Source: Verrucomicrobiaceae bacterium
Lineage (GTDB): Bacteria; Verrucomicrobiota; Verrucomicrobiia; Verrucomicrobiales; Akkermansiaceae
Assembly (NCBI GenBank): GCA_027491155.1
Contig: JAIXWR010000042.1
Coordinates: 186,001 to 250,000, forward strand
Length of the DNA stretch: 64,000 nt
Reading direction: 5' to 3'
Below, one piece after another: positions 51,986 through 61,011 of this stretch (the first letter of the stretch is position 1; every line of letters starts with the position of its first letter). The position numbers were made by a program, and so were the translations under genes. The notes under the pieces are model-generated. The model was not told the origin of the DNA. It did no database searches and saw only the letters and a program-made list of their open reading frames with translations.

Positions 51986-52222
51986 GTGGGTGGTCACTAC
52001 ATTACTGACCCATCCACAACCTCAACGCCTCCTTCGTCCACGTTGGATGGGCGTGCGATGACGCCATGGGAGTGCCGAAGTGGTAGCCGTTGATGTGGAA
52101 GAGGATCGGGCCGGCAAAGAGGATGGGGCGAAGCGTTCGAGCACGCCGTCGTGGCCGGTGATGCCGAGGTGCCGGTTTCCTGCCGGGATCGCACTGGGCA
52201 AGGAATGGCAGGCGATCCTTCC

Positions 52223-54556
52223 TCAGCGCGGATAGAGCAGGTGCGGTCCGCGCCGTTTCAGGAAGGCGGCCAGGCCGCGGTCGCGGATGGTGCGGATCTC
52301 GGCCTGCGGCTTGCCGGCGCGGATCGCGTCCAGCGTGGCCGCGTCGCCGAGCAGCTTCGCCATCCGGTCCAGCGCGAGTTCCTCCGGGTGGAGGCGGTGC
52401 AAGGTGACGGCGAGCAGCAGGCCGAGGTCGGCGGCGCGGAAGGCGTTGCGGTCGGTCAGCAGGATCCGCACGCCGCGGCATTCCTCGCCCTGGAAGACGC
52501 TGGACTCCGGTGTGAAGCGGACGGGCACGAAGCGGACGCCGGGGACGGCGTCGCGGTTGAGCTCCGCGGCGAGCTTGAGGTCGTCCACATACGGCGCGCC
52601 TAGTAATTCGAAGGGCGTCCCCGTCCCGCGGCCGACGCTGAGCTTGCAGAACTCCAGCAGGCCGACGCCGGGGTAGAGCGTGGCGGCGGTGAGGCTCCGC
52701 ATGTTGGGCGAGGGATCGCGCCAGGGCAGGCCGGTGGCGTCGAACCAGCGCAAGGGAGAGCCGCCCTCGCAGCGGATCACGCCGAGGTCCGTGCCGAACT
52801 TCCGCTCCGCGTGGATCAGGCGCGCCAGTTCGCCGGCCGTCATGCCGTGGCGGAGCGGGATCTCGTGGGCGGCCACGAAGCTGCGCTCTGCCGTCAGCAC
52901 CGGACCTTCGACCAGCGGGCCGATGGGATTCACGCGGTCGAGCACCACGAAGCGGACCTTCGCCTTGCCCGCGGCTTCCATGCAATTCGCCATGGTCGAG
53001 ATGTAGGTGTAGAAGCGGCAGCCGATGTCCTGGAGGTCGAAGACGAGGGTGTCGATGCCCTCAAGCTGTTCCGGCGACGGAGTACGACGTTCGCCGTAGA
53101 GGCTGTAAACGGGCAGGCCGGTTTTCTCGTCGGTGGTGTCGCCGATCTTCTCGTGATCCAGGTCGCCGCGGATGCCGTGTTCGGGGGAGAACAGCGCGAC
53201 AAGCTTCACCCCGGGCGCGGCGTGGAGCAGGTCGATGCTGCTGTTCCGCTGCCGGTCGATGCCGGTGGGATTGGTGATCAGGCCGATTTTCCTGCCGCGG
53301 AGTTGGCGGAAGGCGTCGCGCTTCAGGACGTCGATGCCGTTGAGGACCGGGCCGTCCTTCGGCTTGCGAGCCGACGGCCGCCGCTTGGCCGGGTCCCGGG
53401 CGAGGGCGCCGGGGACCTTTTGGAAATCGAAGCCTTCGACCGCCCGGGCCGCGAGGGTGCCGAGTTCGTGCTGGAGCGGGATCACGCTGCCATTCTCGTC
53501 GGGGTGGTTGCGGTTGGAGAGGAAGATGGTGGAGGTCTTCGAGAAGGGATCGATCCAGATCCGCGTGCCGGTCCAGCCGGTGTGGCCGTAGCTGCCGACC
53601 GGGAAGATCTCGCCGCGGGGTCCGGCGTAGGGTGAATCGATGTCCCAGCCGAAGCCGCGGCGTGGAAGGCCCGGCGGCGATTGCACGGAGGTCATCGCGG
53701 CGACGGTTTCGGGTTTGAAGATGCGGACGCCATCGAACTCGCCAACGTTCAGCATCATCCGGGCAAAGCGGCCGAGGTCCGCGGCGGTGGTGAAGAGTCC
53801 CGCGTGGCCGGCGACGCCGCCCATCCGCCGCGCGGTGGGATCGTGGACGACGCCGCGCAGGGGCTGGCCGTCTTGCATCAGGGTGGTCGGCGCGATCCGC
53901 CGGGTGTCGCCGGGCTCCAGCGAGCGGAAGCCGCTGTCCTTCATCTTGAGCGGGGCGAAGATCTGCTTGTGGCAATGGACGTCGAGGGGTTCGCCCGCGA
54001 TCTTTTCCACCAGCAGCCCGAGCAGGATGAAGTTGATGTCGCTGTAGCGGTAGGCCTTGCCGGGCGGGGCGGGAAGCGGCTCGGCGCAGGCGAGGCGGTA
54101 GGCGGCGTCCTTGCCCTGCCAATCGCCGTCCGGCGGCAGCCCGGCGCGGAGGCCGGAGCTGTGGGTGAGGAGCTGGCGGATCGTGATCGCTTCCTTTCCG
54201 GCGCCGGTGAACTCGGGCAGGTAGCGGCTCAGCGGCGCTTCCACGTCGAGCTTGCCGCTTTCCACCAGCTTCATCACGGCGGCGGTGGTGGCGACCACCT
54301 TGGTCAAGGAGGCGGCGTCGAAAATCGTGTCCGCGGTCATGACCTCGCGCTTCGGAAGAATCATCCGGTCGCCGTAGGCTTTCTGATAGACGGTGCCGTT
54401 GCGCTCCATCCGGAAGACCGCGCCGGGAGTGCGGGCGTCGGTGACGGCCTGCTGGATGGCGTCGTCGATCTCCGCGAGGCTTTCCGGCCTGAGGCCGGCC
54501 GCGGTGGCGGCGGCGAGGAGTGGCAGGAGGAGCAGCAAGCGGAGGGCGGACATCAT
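52223..54556 (-). CDS. Fusion of serine beta-lactamase-like domain and DUF1343 (NamZ) domain
   Basis: The product is 777 residues from ATG 54556, or one residue shorter from 54553. A signal peptide (residues 1-20) comes first. The beta-lactamase-like domain (about 25-385) has SLTK (Ser83, Lys86), YSD at Tyr171 and HTG at 325-327. From about 395 the DUF1343 domain begins (IGLITNPTGIDRQ, FSPEHGIRG, VLDRVNPIGP). NamZ in Bacteroidetes is an exo-N-acetylmuramidase in peptidoglycan recycling. Joining both suggests the first half cuts or binds the peptide and the second the sugar chain; this is inference. The gene stands alone. Confidence 0.9.
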   Translation of the reverse strand: MMSALRLLLLLPLLAAATAAGLRPESLAEIDDAIQQAVTDARTPGAVFRMERNGTVYQKAYGDRMILPKREVMTADTIFDAASLTKVVATTAAVMKLVESGKLDVEAPLSRYLPEFTGAGKEAITIRQLLTHSSGLRAGLPPDGDWQGKDAAYRLACAEPLPAPPGKAYRYSDINFILLGLLVEKIAGEPLDVHCHKQIFAPLKMKDSGFRSLEPGDTRRIAPTTLMQDGQPLRGVVHDPTARRMGGVAGHAGLFTTAADLGRFARMMLNVGEFDGVRIFKPETVAAMTSVQSPPGLPRRGFGWDIDSPYAGPRGEIFPVGSYGHTGWTGTRIWIDPFSKTSTIFLSNRNHPDENGSVIPLQHELGTLAARAVEGFDFQKVPGALARDPAKRRPSARKPKDGPVLNGIDVLKRDAFRQLRGRKIGLITNPTGIDRQRNSSIDLLHAAPGVKLVALFSPEHGIRGDLDHEKIGDTTDEKTGLPVYSLYGERRTPSPEQLEGIDTLVFDLQDIGCRFYTYISTMANCMEAAGKAKVRFVVLDRVNPIGPLVEGPVLTAERSFVAAHEIPLRHGMTAGELARLIHAERKFGTDLGVIRCEGGSPLRWFDATGLPWRDPSPNMRSLTAATLYPGVGLLEFCKLSVGRGTGTPFELLGAPYVDDLKLAAELNRDAVPGVRFVPVRFTPESSVFQGEECRGVRILLTDRNAFRAADLGLLLAVTLHRLHPEELALDRMAKLLGDAATLDAIRAGKPQAEIRTIRDRGLAAFLKRRGPHLLYPR

Positions 54557-54691
54557 CGGCTCAGGTGAACGGCGGCGCGATGGAGCACCTTGCACGCGGT
54601 GGTGCGATGACGATGCCGATCTTGCGAGGCCGCGTGGGCCGAGGTGGCGGTCGATGCCGGCTGCGTGGGAAGCGGCAGCGGGTCCTGCGCA

Positions 54692-56473
54692 TCATGCGGC
54701 CGGAATCCGGGGAAGCGAGAGGGCGAAGCAGGTGCCATCGGGAACCTCCCGCAACTCCAGTTCCCCTCCGCCCGCGCGGGCGAGGCGGCGGGAAAGGGCG
54801 AGGCCGAGGCCCACGCCGGGCCGGCTTTCCGCGGCCGCGGCGGCGGATTTGTGGAAGGCGCGGAAGACCCGCTTCCGTTCGGCGGGCGGGATGCCGGGGC
54901 CGTGGTCGCGGACGAGGATGGAAAAACGGTCGCGACCGGGATCGGGGGTGATTTCCACCTTCGTGCTGCCGGTGGCGTACTTCGCTGCGTTGTCGATCAG
55001 GTTGAAGAGCACGTGTTCGACGGCCGCGCGGTCGGCTTTGACCGCGACCTGCCACGCGGGATCGGCGGGATCGCAGGAAAGGGTCATGCCGGCCTCTTGC
55101 AAGCGCTCGGCGAAGCGCTCGAGCATCGGCCGGACGAGATCGCCCGCCGGAAGCGTGGCGGGTGCGGCGCGGGCGCTGCCTTTCTCGATGCCGGAGAAGG
55201 CGAGGACGTTCTCGACGAGGTGCGACAGCCGCGCGGCCTCGCGGTGCAGGGTGCGGAAGTATTCGCCGCGCTTCTCCTCCTTCACCGCGCCGCTTTGGAG
55301 CATGTCGGAGTAGAGCTGGAAGGTGGTGAGCGGCGTGCGCAGTTCGTGGGTGACGGCGGAGACGAAGGACGCGCGGCGTTCGCTGAGCCGCAGGATGCCG
55401 CGGACCATCACCGCGGCCGCGGCGAGGGCGCAGAGCACGGCGATCCAGCCGATCATCAGGGGAGTCCCGAAGAAGGGCGCCTCGCCGTGGATCCGCTCGT
55501 TGCGTTCCAGGCGGAAAGGGAAGGAGACCAGCGCGAGGGGATCCTCGACGGAAGGCGGGGAGATCCCGTTGACCGCGGTGAGGGGTGTCAGCGTGGCGCT
55601 CGGGAGCAGGTCGCGGATCTCGCCCAACAGGCGGTCGCGGACCTTCGTGGCATCCATCCAGACGCCCTGGACCAGATGGGTGACCGGCGTGGATTCCCCG
55701 GCCGGGCCGGTGAAGGCGACCTGTCGGAGGAGGAAGAGTTCGTCGGCGATCCACACCGCGCGCATGTCGCCGACCTCGCCGGGGTCCTGCATTCCGAGCA
55801 AGAGCGGCGGGGCCTCCGGGGTCGACTCCTGCTGGCTGAGCCCGTTGGCGTTGTTGACGGTCTGGCCGACGATCTTCGCCCGCTGGGCCCGCTCGGCGTC
55901 GTTGAGGTTCGTCTGGTATTCCTGGCCGCTGCGCGCCTGGGCCGGGCCCTGGCTCTGGCGGAGGGCGAGGGTCTGGTTTTTGCCGGTGGTCCCGGTCTTG
56001 TCGATGGCTTGCCAGGATTGCTCGCTTTCCAAGGCCGCGCACTGCAGCAGCGCGCCGCCTTCGAGCGGCAGCGGGTGGCGGCCGAGTATGGCCCGCAGTT
56101 GGTGGAGGGTTTCCACGGCCCGGGGATCGGATGCGGGCTCGAAGGGGCAGGTCGGCGGGCCGTTCGGCAGCGCGCGGAAGCGGAGCCTGGCCAGGCCGTC
56201 GCCGGGGAAGGCCGCCGGCGAGGGCAGGGGCACGGGCGAAAGGTAAAGGCGCGACGGGATCCGGTTCTCGGCGAGGATGACCGATGCGCCCTCCGCGTCC
56301 ATCCGCCACAAGGCGAGCCGGGTCCGCTCCTCGAGGTCGGCCCGCGCCTCGGCCTCGGCGCGTTCTTTCTCCGAAGCCAGCACGCTGCGGGTCAGCCAGC
56401 CCATCGCGCCCAGCACCATCGCCGCGCAAAGGGCGAGCGCTCCCCAGATCATCCAGCCGCGCGAGTGCTTCAT
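54692..56473 (-). CDS. Sensor histidine kinase
   Basis: The product is 593 residues from ATG 56473, whose ATGA overlaps the response-regulator stop. The first membrane helix is at 8-26 and the second at about 339-357, leaving a periplasmic sensor of about 310 residues with no known fold. The dimerisation helix carries the phospho-acceptor His376 in VTHELRTPL. N-box (NLIDNAAKYA) and G-boxes (DHGPGIPP, GVGLGLALSRRLA) are intact. It should phosphorylate the adjacent OmpR-type regulator. The signal is unknown. Confidence 0.93.
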   Translation of the reverse strand: MKHSRGWMIWGALALCAAMVLGAMGWLTRSVLASEKERAEAEARADLEERTRLALWRMDAEGASVILAENRIPSRLYLSPVPLPSPAAFPGDGLARLRFRALPNGPPTCPFEPASDPRAVETLHQLRAILGRHPLPLEGGALLQCAALESEQSWQAIDKTGTTGKNQTLALRQSQGPAQARSGQEYQTNLNDAERAQRAKIVGQTVNNANGLSQQESTPEAPPLLLGMQDPGEVGDMRAVWIADELFLLRQVAFTGPAGESTPVTHLVQGVWMDATKVRDRLLGEIRDLLPSATLTPLTAVNGISPPSVEDPLALVSFPFRLERNERIHGEAPFFGTPLMIGWIAVLCALAAAAVMVRGILRLSERRASFVSAVTHELRTPLTTFQLYSDMLQSGAVKEEKRGEYFRTLHREAARLSHLVENVLAFSGIEKGSARAAPATLPAGDLVRPMLERFAERLQEAGMTLSCDPADPAWQVAVKADRAAVEHVLFNLIDNAAKYATGSTKVEITPDPGRDRFSILVRDHGPGIPPAERKRVFRAFHKSAAAAAESRPGVGLGLALSRRLARAGGGELELREVPDGTCFALSLPRIPAA

Positions 56474-57168
56474 GGCGTGTCCTCCGCGTGGAACCTCCAC
56501 CCTTTCCCGCGGACCGTCACCAGCATTTCCTGGTCGCGGTCCCGCAGCTTGGTGCGGAGGTGCATGATGTGCATGTCGAGGGTGCGCGTTTCGGTGCGGT
56601 CGGGATCGAGGCCCCAGACGTGGCGCAGGATCTCGTCGCGCGAGACCACGCGGCCGGCGGCGTCCAAGAGATAGCGCAGTAGGCCGGTCTCGCGTTCCGA
56701 AAGCAGGGCGTCGCCGCCATCCGCGAAGTCGATCCTGCCGGAAGTGAGGTCGACCTTTCCGCCGCGCAAGTTCCGCTCCTCCGCCGGGGCGGGGCGCTCG
56801 CAGGTCCGGCGCAGCACGGCCTCCACGCGGGCCAGCAGCTCGCGGACGCTGAAGGGCTTCATCACGTAGTCGTCGGCCCCGAGGCCCAGGCCGCGGACGC
56901 GGTCGTTCTCCTCGCCGCGGGCGGAAAGGATGATCACCGCCTGGCCGGGGCGCTTCTTCTTCAGCTCGGCGAGGATCGAGAAGCCGTCGCGGCCGGGCAG
57001 CACGAGGTCGAGCAGCAGGAGCCGGTAGTTCGCCTTCAGCGCGAGATCGAGGCCGCTGTCACCGTCGCCGGCCTCCAAAGTACGATACCCGCCGTATTCC
57101 AGCGCATCGACCACCCCGCGGCGGATCGCGGCGTCGTCTTCGATGACGAGGATGGTGGTTTCGGGCAT
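56470..57168 (-). CDS. OmpR/PhoB-family response regulator
   Basis: The product is 232 residues from ATG 57168. The receiver domain has paired acidic residues at 10-12, the phospho-acceptor Asp54 in LLLDLVLPGRDG and Lys104 in VMKPFS. The winged-helix output domain (LLSERETGLLRYLLDAAGRV, then TLDMHIMHLRTKLRD) is complete. The stop overlaps the kinase start, so both are co-translated. It should bind direct repeats upstream of its targets; these cannot be seen here. Confidence 0.94.
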   Translation of the reverse strand: MPETTILVIEDDAAIRRGVVDALEYGGYRTLEAGDGDSGLDLALKANYRLLLLDLVLPGRDGFSILAELKKKRPGQAVIILSARGEENDRVRGLGLGADDYVMKPFSVRELLARVEAVLRRTCERPAPAEERNLRGGKVDLTSGRIDFADGGDALLSERETGLLRYLLDAAGRVVSRDEILRHVWGLDPDRTETRTLDMHIMHLRTKLRDRDQEMLVTVRGKGWRFHAEDTP

Positions 57169-57271
57169 TGGGGGATGAAGTAGGGGAATTCGCGGATTCC
57201 TGCAATGCTGGGGGAGCCCGGGCTGTCCGTCCGTCAAGACCGTGTAAATTCCCCTTTGCGCGCCGCCCGGG

Positions 57272-58579
57272 ATGGCGCACTCCTTGGCCGTGCTCTCCGT
57301 CTTCGGCCGCAGCGGTCCTTTCGCCCACCGGAACGCGCGGCTGTACGTGTTCTTCACGGTGCTCTACAATGCCCGCGCCTACTACCCGGTGCTGGCGGTG
57401 TTTTTCACCGACCTCGGGCTGACGCTCGAGCGCTTCGTGTTCCTCAACCTGGTCTGGGCGATGGCGATCTTCCTGCTGGAGGTGCCGTCGGGCGCGCTGG
57501 CGGACACGATCGGCCGCAAGAAGCTGCTGGTTTTCGCGGCGGTGGTGATGGTGGCGGAGATGACCATCCTGCTGACCGCGCCGAAGGACGGCGGGGCGCT
57601 TTTGTTCGGGCTGTGCATCCTGAACCGGCTGCTGTCCGGCACCTCGGAGGCGGCGGCGAGCGGAGCGGACGAGGCGATCGCCTACGAATCGCTGCCGGAA
57701 GAAGGCCGCGAGAAAGCGTGGGACGAGGTGATGGCCACCGCGATGCGCTGGCGATCGGCCGGCTTCCTGATCGCGATGGCGCTGGGCGGGCTGCTCTACG
57801 ATCCGTCCTGGCTGGCGAAGCTGGGGCTCACGGTGCCGGTCGAGGTCGCGCACCGCCTGCCCGTGGCGGTGGTGCTGCTGCAGGCTCTGGCCTGCGTGGC
57901 GATCGCGCTGCGGCTGGAAGAGACACCGCATCCGGCCGGGCGCTTGGGCGAGCGCTGCGTGGCGGCCTTCCATCTGACGATGCGCACGGCGCGGCGCGCT
58001 TTCACCACGCGGAGCATCGCGGTGGTGATCCTCGGCGGTTTGCTGATCGATTCGGTGGCGCGGAATTTCGCGACGATCAACAGCCAGTATTACCGGCTGA
58101 TCGGCATTCCCGAGTGGGCCTTCGGTTTCATCGGCGCGGCGGTCGGGGTGACGAGCTTCTTCGTCCCCGGCATCGCGAAGCGGTTGAACGAGCGCTTTTC
58201 GCCGCTCGGCGTGCTGGGGATCGCGGCGACGGTCGGCGTGGTGGCGCTGGCCTTGCTGGCGCCGGCGTGGCCGGTATTCGGACTGCTGCCGGCGATGCTG
58301 CTGATGACGCTGCTGGGGCTGGTCGGTTTCACGGTGAGCCGGCACCTGCACGCCTCGGCCGAATCGACCCAGCGGGCGACGCTGCTGAGCGTGAAAGGCC
58401 TGGCCTTCAACCTTGGCTACGGGGCCTTCTCGCTGGGCTTCTCGATGCTGCTGGCCCGGCTGCGGGAGATGCAGGGCGACGATGCCTTCCGCGCCGCGCT
58501 GCACTGGCAGATGCCGGCCTTCGCGCTGCTGATCGCCGCGTTCTTTTTCTGGGCCTGGCGCGGGCGGGCGGCGGCCTAG
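57272..58579 (+). CDS. MFS transporter
   Basis: The product is 435 residues from ATG 57272. About 12 membrane helices are visible. PSGALADTIGRKKLL, between helices 2 and 3, is the MFS A-motif with its conserved Gly-x-x-x-Asp and basic residues. The central loop is short. The substrate is not clear; the sequence does not show a family-specific signature that I can name. It is divergent from the response regulator and convergent with the ArsR gene, overlapping it by 4 bp. Confidence 0.87.
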   Translation: MAHSLAVLSVFGRSGPFAHRNARLYVFFTVLYNARAYYPVLAVFFTDLGLTLERFVFLNLVWAMAIFLLEVPSGALADTIGRKKLLVFAAVVMVAEMTILLTAPKDGGALLFGLCILNRLLSGTSEAAASGADEAIAYESLPEEGREKAWDEVMATAMRWRSAGFLIAMALGGLLYDPSWLAKLGLTVPVEVAHRLPVAVVLLQALACVAIALRLEETPHPAGRLGERCVAAFHLTMRTARRAFTTRSIAVVILGGLLIDSVARNFATINSQYYRLIGIPEWAFGFIGAAVGVTSFFVPGIAKRLNERFSPLGVLGIAATVGVVALALLAPAWPVFGLLPAMLLMTLLGLVGFTVSRHLHASAESTQRATLLSVKGLAFNLGYGAFSLGFSMLLARLREMQGDDAFRAALHWQMPAFALLIAAFFFWAWRGRAAA

Positions 58580-58893
58580 AAGGCCAGCTTGCGGGGCTTG
58601 GCGGCGGGCCGGTTGAGCTTGTCGCAGGCCAGCTTGCAGAGCTCGAAGACCATCGGCTCGCAGATCTCGTAGATCACGCTGGTGCCCTGCTTGGTGCGCG
58701 CCACCAGGCCGGCGTCGTGCAGCATCTTGAGCTGCTTGGAAACGTTCGCCTGGGTGGTGGGCAGCACGTCGACCAGTTCGCCCACCGACTTCGGCCCCTC
58801 CTTCAGCTCTTGCAAAAGGGCGAGGCGGGTGGCTTCGGCGAAGACGCGGAACAGGTTGGCAACGCGTTCAAGGTCGGCGGTTTCGAGCTTCAT
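58576..58893 (-). CDS. ArsR-family repressor, candidate reactive-sulfur sensor
   Basis: The product is 105 residues from ATG 58893. The winged-helix core (FAEATRLALLQELKEGPKSV, then TTQANVSKQLKMLHDAGLV) is typical of ArsR. Three Cys residues, 78, 86 and 90, lie in or next to the last helices (YEICEPMVFELCKLACDKL). The known sulfur sensors BigR/SqrR use a Cys pair on helices alpha2 and alpha5, so this copy would need a different pairing. It is divergent from the rhodanese gene across a perfect palindrome and should repress it until persulfide or sulfide appears. Confidence 0.9.
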   Translation of the reverse strand: MKLETADLERVANLFRVFAEATRLALLQELKEGPKSVGELVDVLPTTQANVSKQLKMLHDAGLVARTKQGTSVIYEICEPMVFELCKLACDKLNRPAAKPRKLAF

Positions 58894-58946
58894 GGACTTT
58901 CCGGTGAACGCGACGAAGATTGCCACGAATTTTTCCTTGCGCAAGA

Positions 58947-58962
58947 ATAACCATATGGTTAT
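58947..58962. promoter_or_regulatory. Perfect 16-bp palindrome, candidate ArsR operator
   Basis: ATAACCATATGGTTAT is a perfect palindrome in the 115-bp gap between the divergent arsR and rhodanese genes, 54 bp from the arsR start and 47 bp from the rhodanese start. It is very AT-rich for this genome. A dimeric winged-helix repressor could cover it and block both promoters. Binding by the adjacent ArsR protein is inference. Confidence 0.78.
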
Positions 58963-59008
58963 ACAAGAAACATCAAGGCGCCGCGAGCGCCCCGAACCTA
59001 TCATCGCC

Positions 59009-59545
59009 ATGAACACCCTCCTTGATCCCCAGTCCGTCCGCGAAGCCCATGCCGCCGGGAAAGTCCGCCTGATCGACGTGCGGACGCCGGCCGAGCACGG
59101 CGAAGTCCACATCGAAGGCTCCACCCTGATGCCGCTCGACCGGCTCGATGCTTCGAAGGCCGTCGGCCCCGCCGTGCTGGTCTGCCGCAGCGGCAAGCGC
59201 GCCGAGCAGGCCCGCCAGAAGCTGGCCGCCGCCGGTTGTGAAAACCTGTCCGTGCTCGAAGGCGGCGTGATTGCCTGGGAGCAGGCCGGGCTGCCGGTGA
59301 AACGCGGCAAGGCCGTGCTTTCGCTCGAACGCCAGGTGCGCGTCGCCGCCGGCATGCTGGTGCTCACTGGCGTGGCGCTCGGCACCTGGGTCCATCCCGG
59401 TTTCTACGGCCTCGCCGCCTTCGTCGGCGCGGGCCTGACCTTCGCCGGCCTGACCGACTGGTGCGGGATGGCGATGCTGCTGGCCAAGATGCCCTGGAAC
59501 CAGCGATCCGGGGTCCAATGCGCCGGCAACTCGTGCTCCGTTTGA
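59009..59545 (+). CDS. Rhodanese domain fused to DUF2892 membrane domain
   Basis: The product is 178 residues from ATG 59009. The rhodanese domain (1-100) has its catalytic Cys59 in LVCRSGKRAEQA. The second half has two membrane helices with GLTDWCGMAMLLAKMPWNQ, the DUF2892 signature, and more Cys residues at the end (VQCAGNSCSV). The layout equals E. coli YgaP. It should move persulfide sulfur at the inner membrane. It is the first gene of a rightward operon with persulfide dioxygenase and TauE. Confidence 0.9.
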   Translation: MNTLLDPQSVREAHAAGKVRLIDVRTPAEHGEVHIEGSTLMPLDRLDASKAVGPAVLVCRSGKRAEQARQKLAAAGCENLSVLEGGVIAWEQAGLPVKRGKAVLSLERQVRVAAGMLVLTGVALGTWVHPGFYGLAAFVGAGLTFAGLTDWCGMAMLLAKMPWNQRSGVQCAGNSCSV

Positions 59546-59574
59546 TTTCCCTGAACCTCCAACTTTCCCGCGTC

Positions 59575-61011
59575 ATGTTCCTCCGCCAGATCACCGACCC
59601 CTCGCTCGCGCAGAACGCCTACCTGATCGGCTGCCAGCGCAGCGGCGAGGCCATCGTCATCGACCCCGAGCGCGATCTCGACCGCTACTTTGCCGTCGCG
59701 GCGGAGAACGGGCTGAAGATCACCGCGGTGGCCGAGACCCACATCCACGCCGACTACCTGAGCGGCGCTCGCGAGCTGGTGGAACGGCACGGCGCGATCG
59801 CCTACCTTTCCGAGGAAGGCGGGCCCGACTGGCAGTTCGAATGGGCGAAGGGCAATCCCCAGGCCCGCTTTCTCAAGGATGGCGACACTTTCAAGGTCGG
59901 CAACATCGAGTTCAAGGCGTTGCTCACCGCCGGCCACACGCCGGAGCATCTCAGCTTCCTGGTGACCGACCACGGAGGCGGCGCGGACGAACCGATCGCG
60001 CTGCTGAGCGGCGACTTCCTCTTCGTCGGCGACGTCGGCCGGCCCGATTTGTTAGAGAGTGCGGCCGGGCAAGCGGGCGCGATGGAGCCCTCGGCGCGGA
60101 CTTTGTACGAGAGCCTTCGTAGAACGGCCAGCCTGCCGGAGCACCTCCAGGTCCTGCCGGCCCACGGCGCGGGCAGCGCCTGCGGCAAGGCGCTCGGCGC
60201 GGTGCCGGTCAGCGTGCTGGGCTACGAGCGGCGCTTCAACGGCGCGCTGCGCGAGGCGCTGCAAGGGAGCCAGGACGACTTCGTGAAAGGCATCCTCTCC
60301 GGCCAACCGGAGCCGCCGCGCTACTTCGCGCGGATGAAGCGCGACAACAAGCTCGGCCCGGCGCTTCTGCCCGGTGGCAAGCTGCCCGAGCCGCGACGGA
60401 TCGGCGCCGCGGACCTCGCGGGGTGGATCGACGTCCCCGGCCGCGCGGTGCTCGACCTGCGCTCCGACCGCAAGGCTTTCATGACCCGCCATTTGAAGGA
60501 TTCCATTTTCGCCCCGCTGGCCGGCGGCAAGCTGCCGGTGTCGGCCGGATCCTATGTCGAAGAGAAGACCCGCCTGTTGCTGGTGCTGGAAAGCGAGTCC
60601 CAGCTCGACGAGGCGGTGCGGCAGCTCGTGAGGATCGGCCTGGACGACATCGAGGCGTGGATTCCGGCACCCGAAGCGGTGAATGCCCACGAGTGGACCA
60701 GCAGGATCCCGCGGATCGCGACCGCCGAGCTTTCCGCCGCCCTGGCCGAGGATCGAGGCGCGCTGGTGCTCGACGTCCGTGGCGCCGACGAGTTCGCGGC
60801 GGGCCATGTCGACGGGGCGGTGAACATCGCCTACACCCGGCTCGGTGCGCGCCTCGCGGAGCTGCCGGAGCGGCGGCCGGTCTATGTCCACTGTGGCAGC
60901 GGATTGCGGGCCTCCATGGCGGTCTCCTTCCTCGCGGCGAAGGGAGTGGATGCGGTGCATGTCGACGGCAGCTTCGGCGAGATCGGGGCCTGCACCCTGC
61001 CCGCGTCATGA
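59575..61011 (+). CDS. Persulfide dioxygenase fused to two rhodanese domains
   Basis: The product is 478 residues from ATG 59575. The metallo-beta-lactamase domain (1-240) has THIHADYLSG (His56, His58, Asp60), His121 in TAGHTPEH, Asp147 in LSGDFLFVGD and His197 in PAHGAGS, the iron site of ETHE1-type enzymes. The first rhodanese domain (about 274-365) lacks the active Cys: LLLVLESES sits where it should be. The second has Cys440 in VYVHCGSG. It oxidises glutathione persulfide or similar to sulfite. It follows the rhodanese-DUF2892 gene by 29 bp and overlaps tauE by ATGA. Confidence 0.93.
   Translation: MFLRQITDPSLAQNAYLIGCQRSGEAIVIDPERDLDRYFAVAAENGLKITAVAETHIHADYLSGARELVERHGAIAYLSEEGGPDWQFEWAKGNPQARFLKDGDTFKVGNIEFKALLTAGHTPEHLSFLVTDHGGGADEPIALLSGDFLFVGDVGRPDLLESAAGQAGAMEPSARTLYESLRRTASLPEHLQVLPAHGAGSACGKALGAVPVSVLGYERRFNGALREALQGSQDDFVKGILSGQPEPPRYFARMKRDNKLGPALLPGGKLPEPRRIGAADLAGWIDVPGRAVLDLRSDRKAFMTRHLKDSIFAPLAGGKLPVSAGSYVEEKTRLLLVLESESQLDEAVRQLVRIGLDDIEAWIPAPEAVNAHEWTSRIPRIATAELSAALAEDRGALVLDVRGADEFAAGHVDGAVNIAYTRLGARLAELPERRPVYVHCGSGLRASMAVSFLAAKGVDAVHVDGSFGEIGACTLPAS

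Noticed and set aside
52002-52222. Gene in the gap after the HEPN gene
   Set aside because: A minus-strand frame ending GYHFGTPMASSHAHPTW is open, but it continues antisense or out of frame into the NamZ fusion gene and shows no start or known domain of its own.
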